Assembly (NCBI GenBank): GCA_030427765.1
Contig: JAUICS010000102.1
Span: 1-5,829, forward strand
Source of the DNA: Alphaproteobacteria bacterium
GTDB lineage: Bacteria; Pseudomonadota; Alphaproteobacteria; Micavibrionales; Micavibrionaceae
Reading direction: 5' to 3'
Length of the DNA stretch: 5,829 nt
Part shown: positions 1 through 4,800 of the stretch, in pieces
Position numbering within the stretch: the stretch's first letter is position 1
How the letters are laid out: each line of letters starts with the position of its first letter
The notes under the pieces: model-generated
Seen by the model: only the letters and a program-made list of their open reading frames with translations
The model's database searches: none
What the model was told of the DNA's origin: nothing
Program-made: the position numbers and the translations under genes

Positions 1-629
1 GATGCCCCTTGTGCGCTACCGAGGATGTCGGATTGCACGGACGCGGCTTGTGCCTGCGGCAACATAACCTGATGGCATAATCCCGGGCAGAAATAGACGC
101 TTGTGGTCTGGCAACCTTCGCTACCGTTTGCGCATGTTCTACGGATACGGACGTAATCGTTATCGGGCGCGGCCACAATTGCGTGTCCCTGTACAATAAT
201 CTGTCCTTCTGCGTCATATATCTGGAAGAAAGACGAGCCCGGTTGGCGCGGCACAAGTGCGGCGCGGCGTTCTGTGTCAAAAAAGATGCTTAAATGCTGA
301 TCATTACCAACGATAACACTGTCCGGTTCACGGTCCAGTTCGACAATTTTAATTTTGTCCGGCGTCAGGCGGAACAATGTGTAATCTTTATATTCGCTAA
401 GTTCTGTCGAATATGTTTTGCCCGGCAGGTCTTCGGGGCTGAAATCACTGCCGGCGGCTGGTTCCATGTTGGCCAGATAAAGTGGCGATGTTGTCTGTGT
501 TTGTTCCAAATGCGGGGCGTTCACCCAGAATGAATCCTGATATTCCATTGCATATGATGGAATGGAGGCAATCCCTAGAATCAAGAAAATGGCCACGAAA
601 AAGCGACCATATGTATATATGTGTTTCAT
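1..629 (-). CDS. Exported pilus-assembly N-terminal-domain protein (CpaC/secretin N-domain-like), 3' end outside window
   Basis: Reading the minus strand from ATG at 629, the frame stays open for 209 codons and runs off the left edge, so the C-terminus is not seen. Residues 1-27 form a signal peptide: Lys/His/Arg-containing start, hydrophobic FFVAIFLILGIASI, and a probable cut after SYA. Residues 92-165 match the pattern of the pilus-formation N-terminal domain (PF13629 type) found at the front of CpaC/RcpA secretins and in small stand-alone alphaproteobacterial proteins: IKIVELDREPDSVIVGND, a PGSSFFQIYDAEGQII core, then YVRIRRTC. Cysteines at 166, 173, 181 and 185 resemble the Cys-containing end of the stand-alone family and could form disulphides in the periplasm. 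The segment 28-90 is a low-complexity extension I do not recognise. AGGG lies 8 bases before the ATG. Likely role: periplasmic component linked to Tad/Flp pilus or secretin assembly. The family call is by eye; whether a secretin domain follows cannot be seen. Confidence 0.65.
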   Translation of the reverse strand, partial: MKHIYTYGRFFVAIFLILGIASIPSYAMEYQDSFWVNAPHLEQTQTTSPLYLANMEPAAGSDFSPEDLPGKTYSTELSEYKDYTLFRLTPDKIKIVELDREPDSVIVGNDQHLSIFFDTERRAALVPRQPGSSFFQIYDAEGQIIVQGHAIVAAPDNDYVRIRRTCANGSEGCQTTSVYFCPGLCHQVMLPQAQAASVQSDILGSAQGA

Positions 630-637
630 ATCGATAT

Positions 638-641
638 CCCT
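638..641 (-). promoter_or_regulatory. Ribosome binding site of the pilus-domain gene
   Basis: AGGG on the minus strand, 8 bases before the ATG at 629. It is short but well placed, and it supports this start because the encoded protein begins directly with a normal signal peptide. Confidence 0.4.
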
Positions 642-659
642 AGCACCCTTTTTCTTTTC

Positions 660-665
660 ATTATA
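660..665 (-). promoter_or_regulatory. Candidate -10 element for the pilus-domain gene
   Basis: An exact TATAAT on the minus strand about 30 bases before the start codon. No convincing -35 hexamer lies 16-18 bases upstream, so this may be an activator-dependent promoter or a chance match in AT-rich DNA. It suggests the gene can be transcribed independently of the lipoprotein gene upstream. Confidence 0.4.
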
Positions 666-707
666 CCTTGTTTATGTGAATTAGTCATCAAAAGTTTTCA
701 TCTCATG

Positions 708-740
708 TTTTCCGTTAGTCCGAAATTAGCGGTCGGAAAA
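708..740. repeat. Inverted repeat TTTTCCG/CGGAAAA in the gap between the two minus-strand genes
   Basis: Perfect 7-bp arms at 708-714 and 734-740, with an inner CCG/CGG pairing (720-722 with 730-732). On neither strand is it followed by a T-run in the right place, so it is not an obvious intrinsic terminator. It lies upstream of the candidate -10 at 660-665 and could be a protein-binding dyad. No more can be said. Confidence 0.3.
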
Positions 741-777
741 ATGCGATCTGAACAGGTGCAAATTGTGTGCCAATGTT

Positions 778-802
778 GTGCCAACCGTTTATAGGCTGGC
801 AC
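778..802 (-). other. Hairpin just after the lipoprotein stop codon
   Basis: GTGCCAACC at 778-786 pairs with GGCTGGCAC at 794-802 (8 of 9 positions, 7-base loop). On the minus strand it starts 7 bases after the TAA of the lipoprotein gene. No T-tract follows, so if it ends transcription it is not a classical Rho-independent terminator. It could instead protect the 3' end of the mRNA. Confidence 0.4.
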
Positions 803-809
803 GACGACA

Positions 810-1637
810 TTACATGACGATATCTTTGGCGATGAAGATAGTGACACGGCGGTTTTGCGGCTCACGTACGCCGTCGGGGGTTGGCTTGTATAGCTCTTGT
901 TCGCCTTTACCCAGTGTTATCACGCGGTCTTTGGCAACACCCATAGCGGCAAGTTTTTCTGCCACGGCTTTCGCACGGTCCTCGGATAATGTTTTGTTGT
1001 ATGATTCCGGCCCGCTTCTATCCGTATAACCGGATAGAAGGACGTGCAGGTTGCTGCCTTTTTCCAGCAAGGAAACGGCATAACGGATAGATTGCATGCC
1101 GGTTGGCTCGACAACCGCGCTGTCAAAATCGAAATAGACGACCAATGTCTCGGTAATTGTTTTCTGCGGCATTTTGATGGCGCGAATGGCGCTCCAGAAA
1201 CCGTTTTTACAGGACGCGATGTGTGAAGGTTGTCTGTTTTCCTCTAATTGCTCCAGCCAGCAATCGAATTTTGCCTGCGCCTTTGCAACCATGGCATGGT
1301 TTTCCTCGGTGTTATAAAACTCGAGCGCGAAGTTTAGTGTTTTGTAGGCCTGTTTGATGCGACGTTCATCATTTATGTGTATGCGGCGACTATCCGGCAG
1401 GGATGGTGCAACGTGTTCTCCATTCATCGCAGCAAATGATTTTTGGCTGTAGAAATCGGCATCATCGTAATCATGCATGTCATATGCCTCAAACACAGCA
1501 AGTTTTTTGTATTCTCTGGCCAGATGGGCGTTAAACGACGATCCCTTAATGCGCGTTGTTTTAAGTGTATCGTATTTGTAAGCACAAGATGTCATGGCAA
1601 ACATACATAGTAATGAAAGCACAATGCCGAATCGCAT
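810..1637 (-). CDS. OmpA-family lipoprotein with C-terminal peptidoglycan-binding domain
   Basis: 275 residues. The start at 1637 is chosen because AGGAG lies 6 bases upstream and the protein then opens with a lipoprotein signal, MRFGIVLSLLCMFAMTSC, with Cys18 as the probable lipidated residue. An in-frame TTG at 1679 would only add 14 residues in front of this signal. Residues 19-155 are a helical region with DADFYSQKSFAA and FDCWLEQLEEN motifs; Cys126 and Cys143 may form a disulphide. This N-terminal half resembles a recurrent alphaproteobacterial OmpA-family form. Residues 165-270 are the OmpA C-terminal domain (PF00691 type): VYFDFDSAVVEP, GYTDRSG, LSEDRAKAVAEKLAAMGV, GKGEQELY and NRRVTI. 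Asp206 and Arg221 appear to be the residues that bind diaminopimelate in peptidoglycan. Expected role: tether between the outer membrane and the cell wall, similar in principle to Pal. No tol genes are adjacent, so it is not called pal. Confidence 0.9.
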   Translation of the reverse strand: MRFGIVLSLLCMFAMTSCAYKYDTLKTTRIKGSSFNAHLAREYKKLAVFEAYDMHDYDDADFYSQKSFAAMNGEHVAPSLPDSRRIHINDERRIKQAYKTLNFALEFYNTEENHAMVAKAQAKFDCWLEQLEENRQPSHIASCKNGFWSAIRAIKMPQKTITETLVVYFDFDSAVVEPTGMQSIRYAVSLLEKGSNLHVLLSGYTDRSGPESYNKTLSEDRAKAVAEKLAAMGVAKDRVITLGKGEQELYKPTPDGVREPQNRRVTIFIAKDIVM

Positions 1638-1643
1638 AAATAT

Positions 1644-1648
1644 CTCCT
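1644..1648 (-). promoter_or_regulatory. Ribosome binding site fixing the lipoprotein start
   Basis: AGGAG on the minus strand with 6 bases to the ATG at 1637. It is the strongest Shine-Dalgarno sequence in the window and decides between the ATG at 1637 and the upstream in-frame TTG at 1679. Confidence 0.8.
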
Positions 1649-1739
1649 GAAAATTTTGTAAAAAGAGAATGTATATCAAAGAAAGTCAGTGCAGGATATA
1701 GACTTTTTTTTCAAAATCATATCATTTTTGGTAATATTA

Positions 1740-1761
1740 TTACGCATAAATTATAGCGTAA
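1740..1761. repeat. Inverted repeat TTACGC-N10-GCGTAA over the lipoprotein promoter
   Basis: Perfect 6-bp arms at 1740-1745 and 1756-1761 with a 10-bp AT-rich spacer that contains the TATAAT at 1750-1755. Half-sites 16 bp centre to centre would fit a dimeric DNA-binding protein. GCGTAA recurs at 1916-1921 and TTACGC at 1991-1996. Operator role is inference. Confidence 0.35.
1750..1755 (-). promoter_or_regulatory. Candidate -10 element of the lipoprotein gene
   Basis: Exact TATAAT on the minus strand, giving an untranslated leader of about 105 bases before the ATG at 1637. The -35 region is poor (CATCAA at 17-bp spacing). The hexamer sits in the spacer of a TTACGC/GCGTAA inverted repeat (1740-1761), a position where a bound regulator would block or shape the promoter. 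Confidence 0.45.
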
Positions 1762-1851
1762 AAGGCACATTTTTGATGCATTCTCCCTAAAAGTGAATAT
1801 ATTTTAACATACTGATAATAAATAATATACCAGCCTGATTTTCGATAAAAT

Positions 1852-1861
1852 TTTAGCTAAA
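1852..1861. repeat. 10-bp palindrome TTTAGCTAAA upstream of a TTGACA promoter
   Basis: Perfect palindrome ending 14 bases before the TTGACA at 1876, followed by an 8-T tract at about 1867-1874. It could be a binding site, with the T-tract acting as an UP-like element. Short palindromes arise by chance in such AT-rich DNA. Confidence 0.25.
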
Positions 1862-1875
1862 TTGTGTTTTTTTTC

Positions 1876-1903
1876 TTGACAACATGGTTATTTTATATAT
1901 TCT
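1876..1903 (+). promoter_or_regulatory. Sigma70-type promoter candidate inside the intergenic region
   Basis: Consensus -35 TTGACA at 1876-1881, 16-bp spacer, and TATTCT (4/6) at 1898-1903, with a T-tract immediately upstream. Expected transcription start is about 1910. There is no long gene close downstream (the next starts at 2403), so it could drive a short RNA or a long leader. Confidence 0.45.
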
Positions 1904-1922
1904 AGACGTTAATAAGCGTAAT

Positions 1923-1967
1923 AAGATTTGGGCAATTTAATGACACCTAATAATCTTTTATTTTTTT
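1923..1967 (+). terminator. Weak hairpin with T-rich tail (attenuator-like)
   Basis: A 10-bp stem (one G-U pair, a 2-base bulge) at 1923-1957 with a 13-base loop, running straight into TTTATTTTTTT. The stem has few G-C pairs, so termination would be inefficient. It starts only about 13 bases after the predicted transcription start. Confidence 0.3.
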
Positions 1968-2034
1968 CAGGCGTAGGGCGTTTTCAAACGTTACGCCGCG
2001 CAAACATAAAATCCAATAACTTCGCATTTTAAAT

Positions 2035-2067
2035 CCTCCGTTTTAAAGTCGGAAGGCGTTGTTTTTT
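2035..2067 (+). terminator. Hairpin plus T6, possible terminator
   Basis: CCTCCG at 2035-2040 pairs with CGGAAGG at 2050-2056 (one bulged A, 9-base loop), with T6 at 2062-2067. The T-run is separated from the stem by CGTTG, which weakens the case. Confidence 0.3.
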
Positions 2068-2102
2068 GTGTTTAGGAAAGTAAATGATTTTTTAGGTGAC
2101 TT

Positions 2103-2174
2103 ATGAACCAGACATATAAGACAAGTATAAAACGTGTCATTATAAACAAAACGGCAGTGTTAGAAGGTGTTTAA
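2103..2174 (+). CDS. Possible 23-residue small protein or leader peptide
   Basis: ATG at 2103 opens 23 codons ending in TAA at 2172-2174. AGGTGA sits 4-5 bases before the ATG, which is a usable Shine-Dalgarno sequence. The peptide (beginning MNQTYKTSIK, ending LEGV) is polar and basic, with no signal or membrane segment and no run of a single amino acid that would mark a classical attenuator. The stop codon lies within the left arm of the hairpin at 2167-2198, so a terminating ribosome would melt or block that hairpin. A chance ORF of this length is quite possible. Confidence 0.25.
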   Translation: MNQTYKTSIKRVIINKTAVLEGV

Positions 2175-2198
2175 CTATTTTTTATGATAGGTAAACAC
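2167..2198. repeat. AT-rich hairpin or dyad, GTGTTTA/TAAACAC
   Basis: GTGTTTA at 2167-2173 pairs with TAAACAC at 2192-2198. After one mismatch, CTAT at 2175-2178 pairs with ATAG at 2187-2190, giving 11 of 12 positions with an 8-base loop. No T-run follows, so it is not an intrinsic terminator. It overlaps the stop of the possible 23-codon ORF. It could be an operator dyad or an RNA hairpin. Confidence 0.4.
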
Positions 2199-2304
2199 TT
2201 ATAAATATATAAAGACGGCAAAACTACAATTTTTGAGACGATATTCTGAATTGTAAATAACGATAAAAAATTTTTGCCCCTGTTTTAAGTTTTTTCTCCT
2301 TATC

Positions 2305-2319
2305 ATAGAAATTTTCTAT
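2305..2319. promoter_or_regulatory. 15-bp perfect palindrome, probable operator next to the coiled-coil gene promoter
   Basis: ATAGAAATTTTCTAT is symmetric about T2312 with 7-bp arms. It ends on the first base of the TTGAAA -35 hexamer. A regulator bound here would contact or exclude RNA polymerase. The operator role is inferred from symmetry and placement only. Confidence 0.4.
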
Positions 2320-2347
2320 TGAAATGTTTACATATTTTCGATAGATT
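2319..2347 (+). promoter_or_regulatory. Sigma70-type promoter for the coiled-coil membrane protein gene
   Basis: TTGAAA (5/6) at 2319-2324, 17-bp spacer, TAGATT (4/6) at 2342-2347, predicted start about 2354, leaving a leader of roughly 50 bases. The bases after the -10 (ACACGCGCCGGGG) are strikingly GC-rich for this region. A GC-rich discriminator is typical of promoters under stringent control, which is only a suggestion here. Confidence 0.5.
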
Positions 2348-2384
2348 ACACGCGCCGGGGTTAATCGGTGTACTGGAAACACAC

Positions 2385-2393
2385 AAGGAAGGG
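2385..2393 (+). promoter_or_regulatory. Ribosome binding site of the coiled-coil gene
   Basis: Purine-rich AAGGAAGGG with 9 bases to the ATG at 2403. It selects ATG 2403 over the in-frame TTG at 2319, which overlaps the promoter -35 and has no Shine-Dalgarno sequence. Confidence 0.7.
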
Positions 2394-2402
2394 ACTAATA
2401 TA

Positions 2403-4733
2403 ATGAGTGCAGATCAGGAAGTAGATTACAGACTCCTTATTCAAGAAGCGCAGGAACAAGCGAGAGATGCAGCGCGTCGAGGGGCAGAGGCGTTTACAGC
2501 TTTGTCACGAGTTAGAAAGCAGTTGGATGCCCAGAGATCTGAACATTCAAGAATTGAAAATGAAATTGCCGCAGTCAGTAAAGATGAAGATGATTACAAT
2601 GATCGTATTTCTGATCTGGAACAGCAGCGCGATGCTATAGAAACCAGAATTGGTGATTTGGAAGCTAAAGAAGCAGAGCACCAATCCAGTCGCGATAGCG
2701 CAAACAGCGATAAGAGCACTGCAGATGCACGTGCAGAGCAACTAAGTTCAGCATATTTATCACTCGCTACAGGTGCGCATCATGATGCCAAAACTGCTGA
2801 AGCTGTTGCGCTTAGAGATCAATTTCAAGCTGAGGGCGATGCGGCAACGGAACGTGCTAATTTGGCGCAAAAGGGATCGGTTGCTTCCGGTAAATTCCGT
2901 GATTCGGTAAAACCGGCAAAAAATAAGGGCATCACTGCATTTGTTGAGAAAGAATTGGCACATTTTGATCCACTTGTTCAAGGTATTGTTCGTCATGCGC
3001 ATGCAATGAGTGAAGCCGAAATTCATGGCGGTGATGTGACAGAGCATGGTATCAGCAATGATGCGTTGGTATCATCGGAAAAGATAGTGGCATTGGCGGA
3101 ACAGCATGTCGAAGACGGTATTATTATTGCCCGTGAAACGGCAAAATCTGCCAAAATTCTACGCCAGATATACACTAAGAATGGTAGTCTTCTTGAATAC
3201 GCAAAAAGTATGACCGGTTCCGCGCAGGGGCCGATCGGCGATAAAGATGTTCTTAATGATGGTGACACCGCCGTTAGTATTAGTGCGGATCGTCAGGCGC
3301 GTAATGCACTAATTGGTGCTGAAATTGCATTGATGTCTGTATTTTCGTATGGATTGATGAGTGATAGTAACCCGTTTTTCAAAGGTGACGATGGCGTATC
3401 CCAAACCGCAAAAGCCGTTACGGACGCACTTCTAACTGTTACATTTGCCAGCGGTCGTGCTCTTGGGGTTATGTATGCGTCTGCGCAGGCCGAAACGCGT
3501 GAAAATCGTGGTGAAAGCGGTGTAGGTTGGCGTGCAACGGCCATTACGGCACTTATTCTAAATGCTGCCGTTGCGGCATGGGAGGCGAATGATCACCTGA
3601 ATGAAAGTGATCTTGAAAATGCCCGTGCAAAAATGGCAGAAATTAACAAAGAAATTGAAGCACGTCAGGACGAGCTTATTCGCGAGCGCGAAAGAATTAG
3701 CGAGCGTATTAGCCAGGACCAGGCACGTATTGCGGAATTATCACGTCCTGAAGCTCCACCGGAACTTGCGCAGTTAACGGCTGACAGAGATGCAATATCA
3801 CGTCAGCTTGGTGTACTTCGCTCCATGTATGATCAGGGCAATGGTGCTGATTTTGGTGGGCAATATACGACGCGTGCGCGTCCTGATGGTGACTTAACGG
3901 CTGATATGCGTGCGGTACTTCGTGAATTAGGCTTGCCAGAAGGGACATATCCAACGGAAGCGGTTGTTGACGGTAAAATTGCACAATTAACAGCTCGGTT
4001 ATCCTCCATTGGCCCTCAGATTGAACGTATTTCGGCTCAATTGGTGAGTTCTGGTGTACCAGAGGCAAACAGAACTGCTGTGGATGCATTGAGAACATCT
4101 GTGCAGCAAGACATTGAACGGATGGGTCAGTTAACAGAAACAGATGCAACTCTCGCGGAGCTTCGCCGTGGCCTTGAAGATGCGCAACGTGTTGCAGCGG
4201 ACGCCCGTCCAGGCGAAGGTTGGGCAAAATACTTCCCGAATCCGGTGAATGCCGGTTTGGGTGTTGCTGCCGGTGGTACCATCGCTCTTCTTAGTTATGT
4301 CGCCGGTGGTTTCCATGCGAATACACTTCGTAAACGTTATGCCCTTGCCGGTTACGAAAAGGCACCTGCGGATCAACGTGAGACTGGTTTAGGCCGTGTC
4401 TTTGGTGTTCTTAGTACACGTGAAGAAAGTGCAGAAAGTAAACTTATTCATCAGCAAGCCGCAGAAGAGATTGTATCTATTGTCGACGATCCTAAGCAGC
4501 GTGGCGGTTTCGTTCATAAAAACGTAATGGCGACTGTTGATGATATCGAAGGTGATATGATGACGGCACTTGGCCTTGCTCGTGATAAAGGTCTTATTAC
4601 GCCGCATGCATATAATACAATGAGTTCACAGGTTGCTTCAGCTACGGATTCAGCGCTTGATGAAATCCGCGGTAAATCTGCGAATGATTATATGGTGGAC
4701 GTTTCAAACGATCAAAGTGGTGGTCCCAACTAA
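2403..4733 (+). CDS. Large coiled-coil membrane protein, family unknown
   Basis: 776 residues from ATG 2403. I do not recognise a family. In order: residues 10-150 are highly charged and helical, with a clear heptad pattern at about 36-95 (I69, L72, I79, I83, L86). Residues 150-297 are soluble, mixed helical. Moderately hydrophobic segments lie at 301-319, 337-360 and 378-395. A second coiled coil spans 402-475 (M411, I414, I418, L425, I432, I436, I443, L446), and further helices run to 600. A glycine/alanine-rich membrane segment is at 614-636, then RKR (643-645 region) and a soluble 130-residue tail. Positive-inside reasoning would put both ends in the cytoplasm and the second coiled coil in the periplasm, but the first three segments are weak. 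There is no signal peptide, no Walker motif and no enzyme signature that I see. The whole protein contains no cysteine. Arg codons in the first 140 residues are mostly AGA/CGA, later mostly CGT. It is probably expressed with the downstream gene. A scaffold or membrane-shaping role is possible but unproven. Confidence 0.9.
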   Translation: MSADQEVDYRLLIQEAQEQARDAARRGAEAFTALSRVRKQLDAQRSEHSRIENEIAAVSKDEDDYNDRISDLEQQRDAIETRIGDLEAKEAEHQSSRDSANSDKSTADARAEQLSSAYLSLATGAHHDAKTAEAVALRDQFQAEGDAATERANLAQKGSVASGKFRDSVKPAKNKGITAFVEKELAHFDPLVQGIVRHAHAMSEAEIHGGDVTEHGISNDALVSSEKIVALAEQHVEDGIIIARETAKSAKILRQIYTKNGSLLEYAKSMTGSAQGPIGDKDVLNDGDTAVSISADRQARNALIGAEIALMSVFSYGLMSDSNPFFKGDDGVSQTAKAVTDALLTVTFASGRALGVMYASAQAETRENRGESGVGWRATAITALILNAAVAAWEANDHLNESDLENARAKMAEINKEIEARQDELIRERERISERISQDQARIAELSRPEAPPELAQLTADRDAISRQLGVLRSMYDQGNGADFGGQYTTRARPDGDLTADMRAVLRELGLPEGTYPTEAVVDGKIAQLTARLSSIGPQIERISAQLVSSGVPEANRTAVDALRTSVQQDIERMGQLTETDATLAELRRGLEDAQRVAADARPGEGWAKYFPNPVNAGLGVAAGGTIALLSYVAGGFHANTLRKRYALAGYEKAPADQRETGLGRVFGVLSTREESAESKLIHQQAAEEIVSIVDDPKQRGGFVHKNVMATVDDIEGDMMTALGLARDKGLITPHAYNTMSSQVASATDSALDEIRGKSANDYMVDVSNDQSGGPN

Positions 4734-4746
4734 GGGAAAATGGATG

Positions 4747-4783
4747 GGTGATGGTGAAATTGTTTTGCCATCACCTTTCTCTT
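4747..4783 (+). terminator. Hairpin with T-rich tail between the two right-hand genes
   Basis: GGTGATGG at 4747-4754 pairs perfectly with CCATCACC at 4768-4775. The stem can extend inward through two G-U and three A-U pairs to a 3-base loop, so up to 13 bp. TTTCTCTT follows. The tail is interrupted by two C, so read-through is likely and the element may set the expression ratio of the two genes or stabilise the upstream mRNA. No convincing promoter lies between it and the next ATG. Confidence 0.55.
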
Positions 4784-4800
4784 AATCAAAAATAAATAAT

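Larger units (their letters stand above)
1910..2067 (+). ncRNA. Candidate structured small RNA or leader RNA
   Basis: From the TTGACA promoter to a T6 run there are about 158 bases with three hairpins. H1: AAGAT-TTGGG (1923-1932) with CCTAA-TA-ATCTT (1946-1957), followed by TTTATTTTTTT. H2: GGCGTA (1970-1975) with TACGCC (1992-1997), enclosing CGTTT/AAACG (1979-1983 with 1986-1990), 11 bp in all. H3: CCTCCG (2035-2040) with CGGAAGG (2050-2056, one bulge), followed after five bases by T6 (2062-2067). It matches no RNA family I recognise; in particular I do not see 6S, SRP, tmRNA or a known riboswitch core. It could be a free small RNA ending at H3, or a leader in which H1 or H3 ends transcription conditionally. 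There is no evidence of expression. Confidence 0.3.
1638..2402. other. 765-bp AT-rich divergent intergenic region
   Basis: This stretch separates the minus-strand lipoprotein gene from the plus-strand coiled-coil gene and has no long coding region on either strand. Its contents are listed separately: the lipoprotein promoter with its inverted repeat, a TTGACA promoter with a short structured transcript, a possible 23-codon ORF, a hairpin at 2167-2198, and a palindrome next to the promoter of the right-hand genes. It is much richer in A+T than the flanking genes. I see no tRNA, rRNA, transposase remnant, terminal inverted repeats or direct-repeat array in it. Confidence 0.8.

Noticed and set aside
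294..533. 79-codon plus-strand frame within the leftmost gene
   Set aside because: The minus-strand frame covers the same bases with a signal peptide and a recognisable domain; the plus-strand product has neither.
763..1226. Open frames on the plus strand across the lipoprotein gene
   Set aside because: They mirror the well-supported OmpA-domain frame, lack ribosome sites and encode no recognisable domain.
1638..1679. Upstream TTG start for the OmpA-family lipoprotein
   Set aside because: ATG 1637 has a consensus AGGAG 6 bases away and places the lipoprotein signal at the very N-terminus.
2226..2254. ACAATT/AATTGT inverted repeat
   Set aside because: Only 6 A/T-rich pairs with a 17-base spacer in very AT-rich sequence, as expected by chance.
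2281..2300. T6 run before the coiled-coil gene as a terminator
   Set aside because: No G-C stem precedes it; the upstream A and T runs pair only weakly.
2319..2402. Upstream in-frame TTG start adding 28 residues to the coiled-coil protein
   Set aside because: It lies on the -35 hexamer, has no Shine-Dalgarno sequence, and the added residues do not form a signal peptide. ATG 2403 has AAGGAAGGG at proper spacing.
1638..2402. Mobile element, CRISPR array, attachment site or tRNA in the intergenic region
   Set aside because: I found no transposase fragment, no regularly spaced repeat, no duplicated ends and no cloverleaf. The inverted repeats are short and isolated.
3709..4227. 172-codon open frame on the minus strand inside the coiled-coil gene
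   Set aside because: It is antisense to an intact gene, its product is an unlikely His/Gln-rich composition, and it has no convincing ribosome site. It is an overlap artefact.
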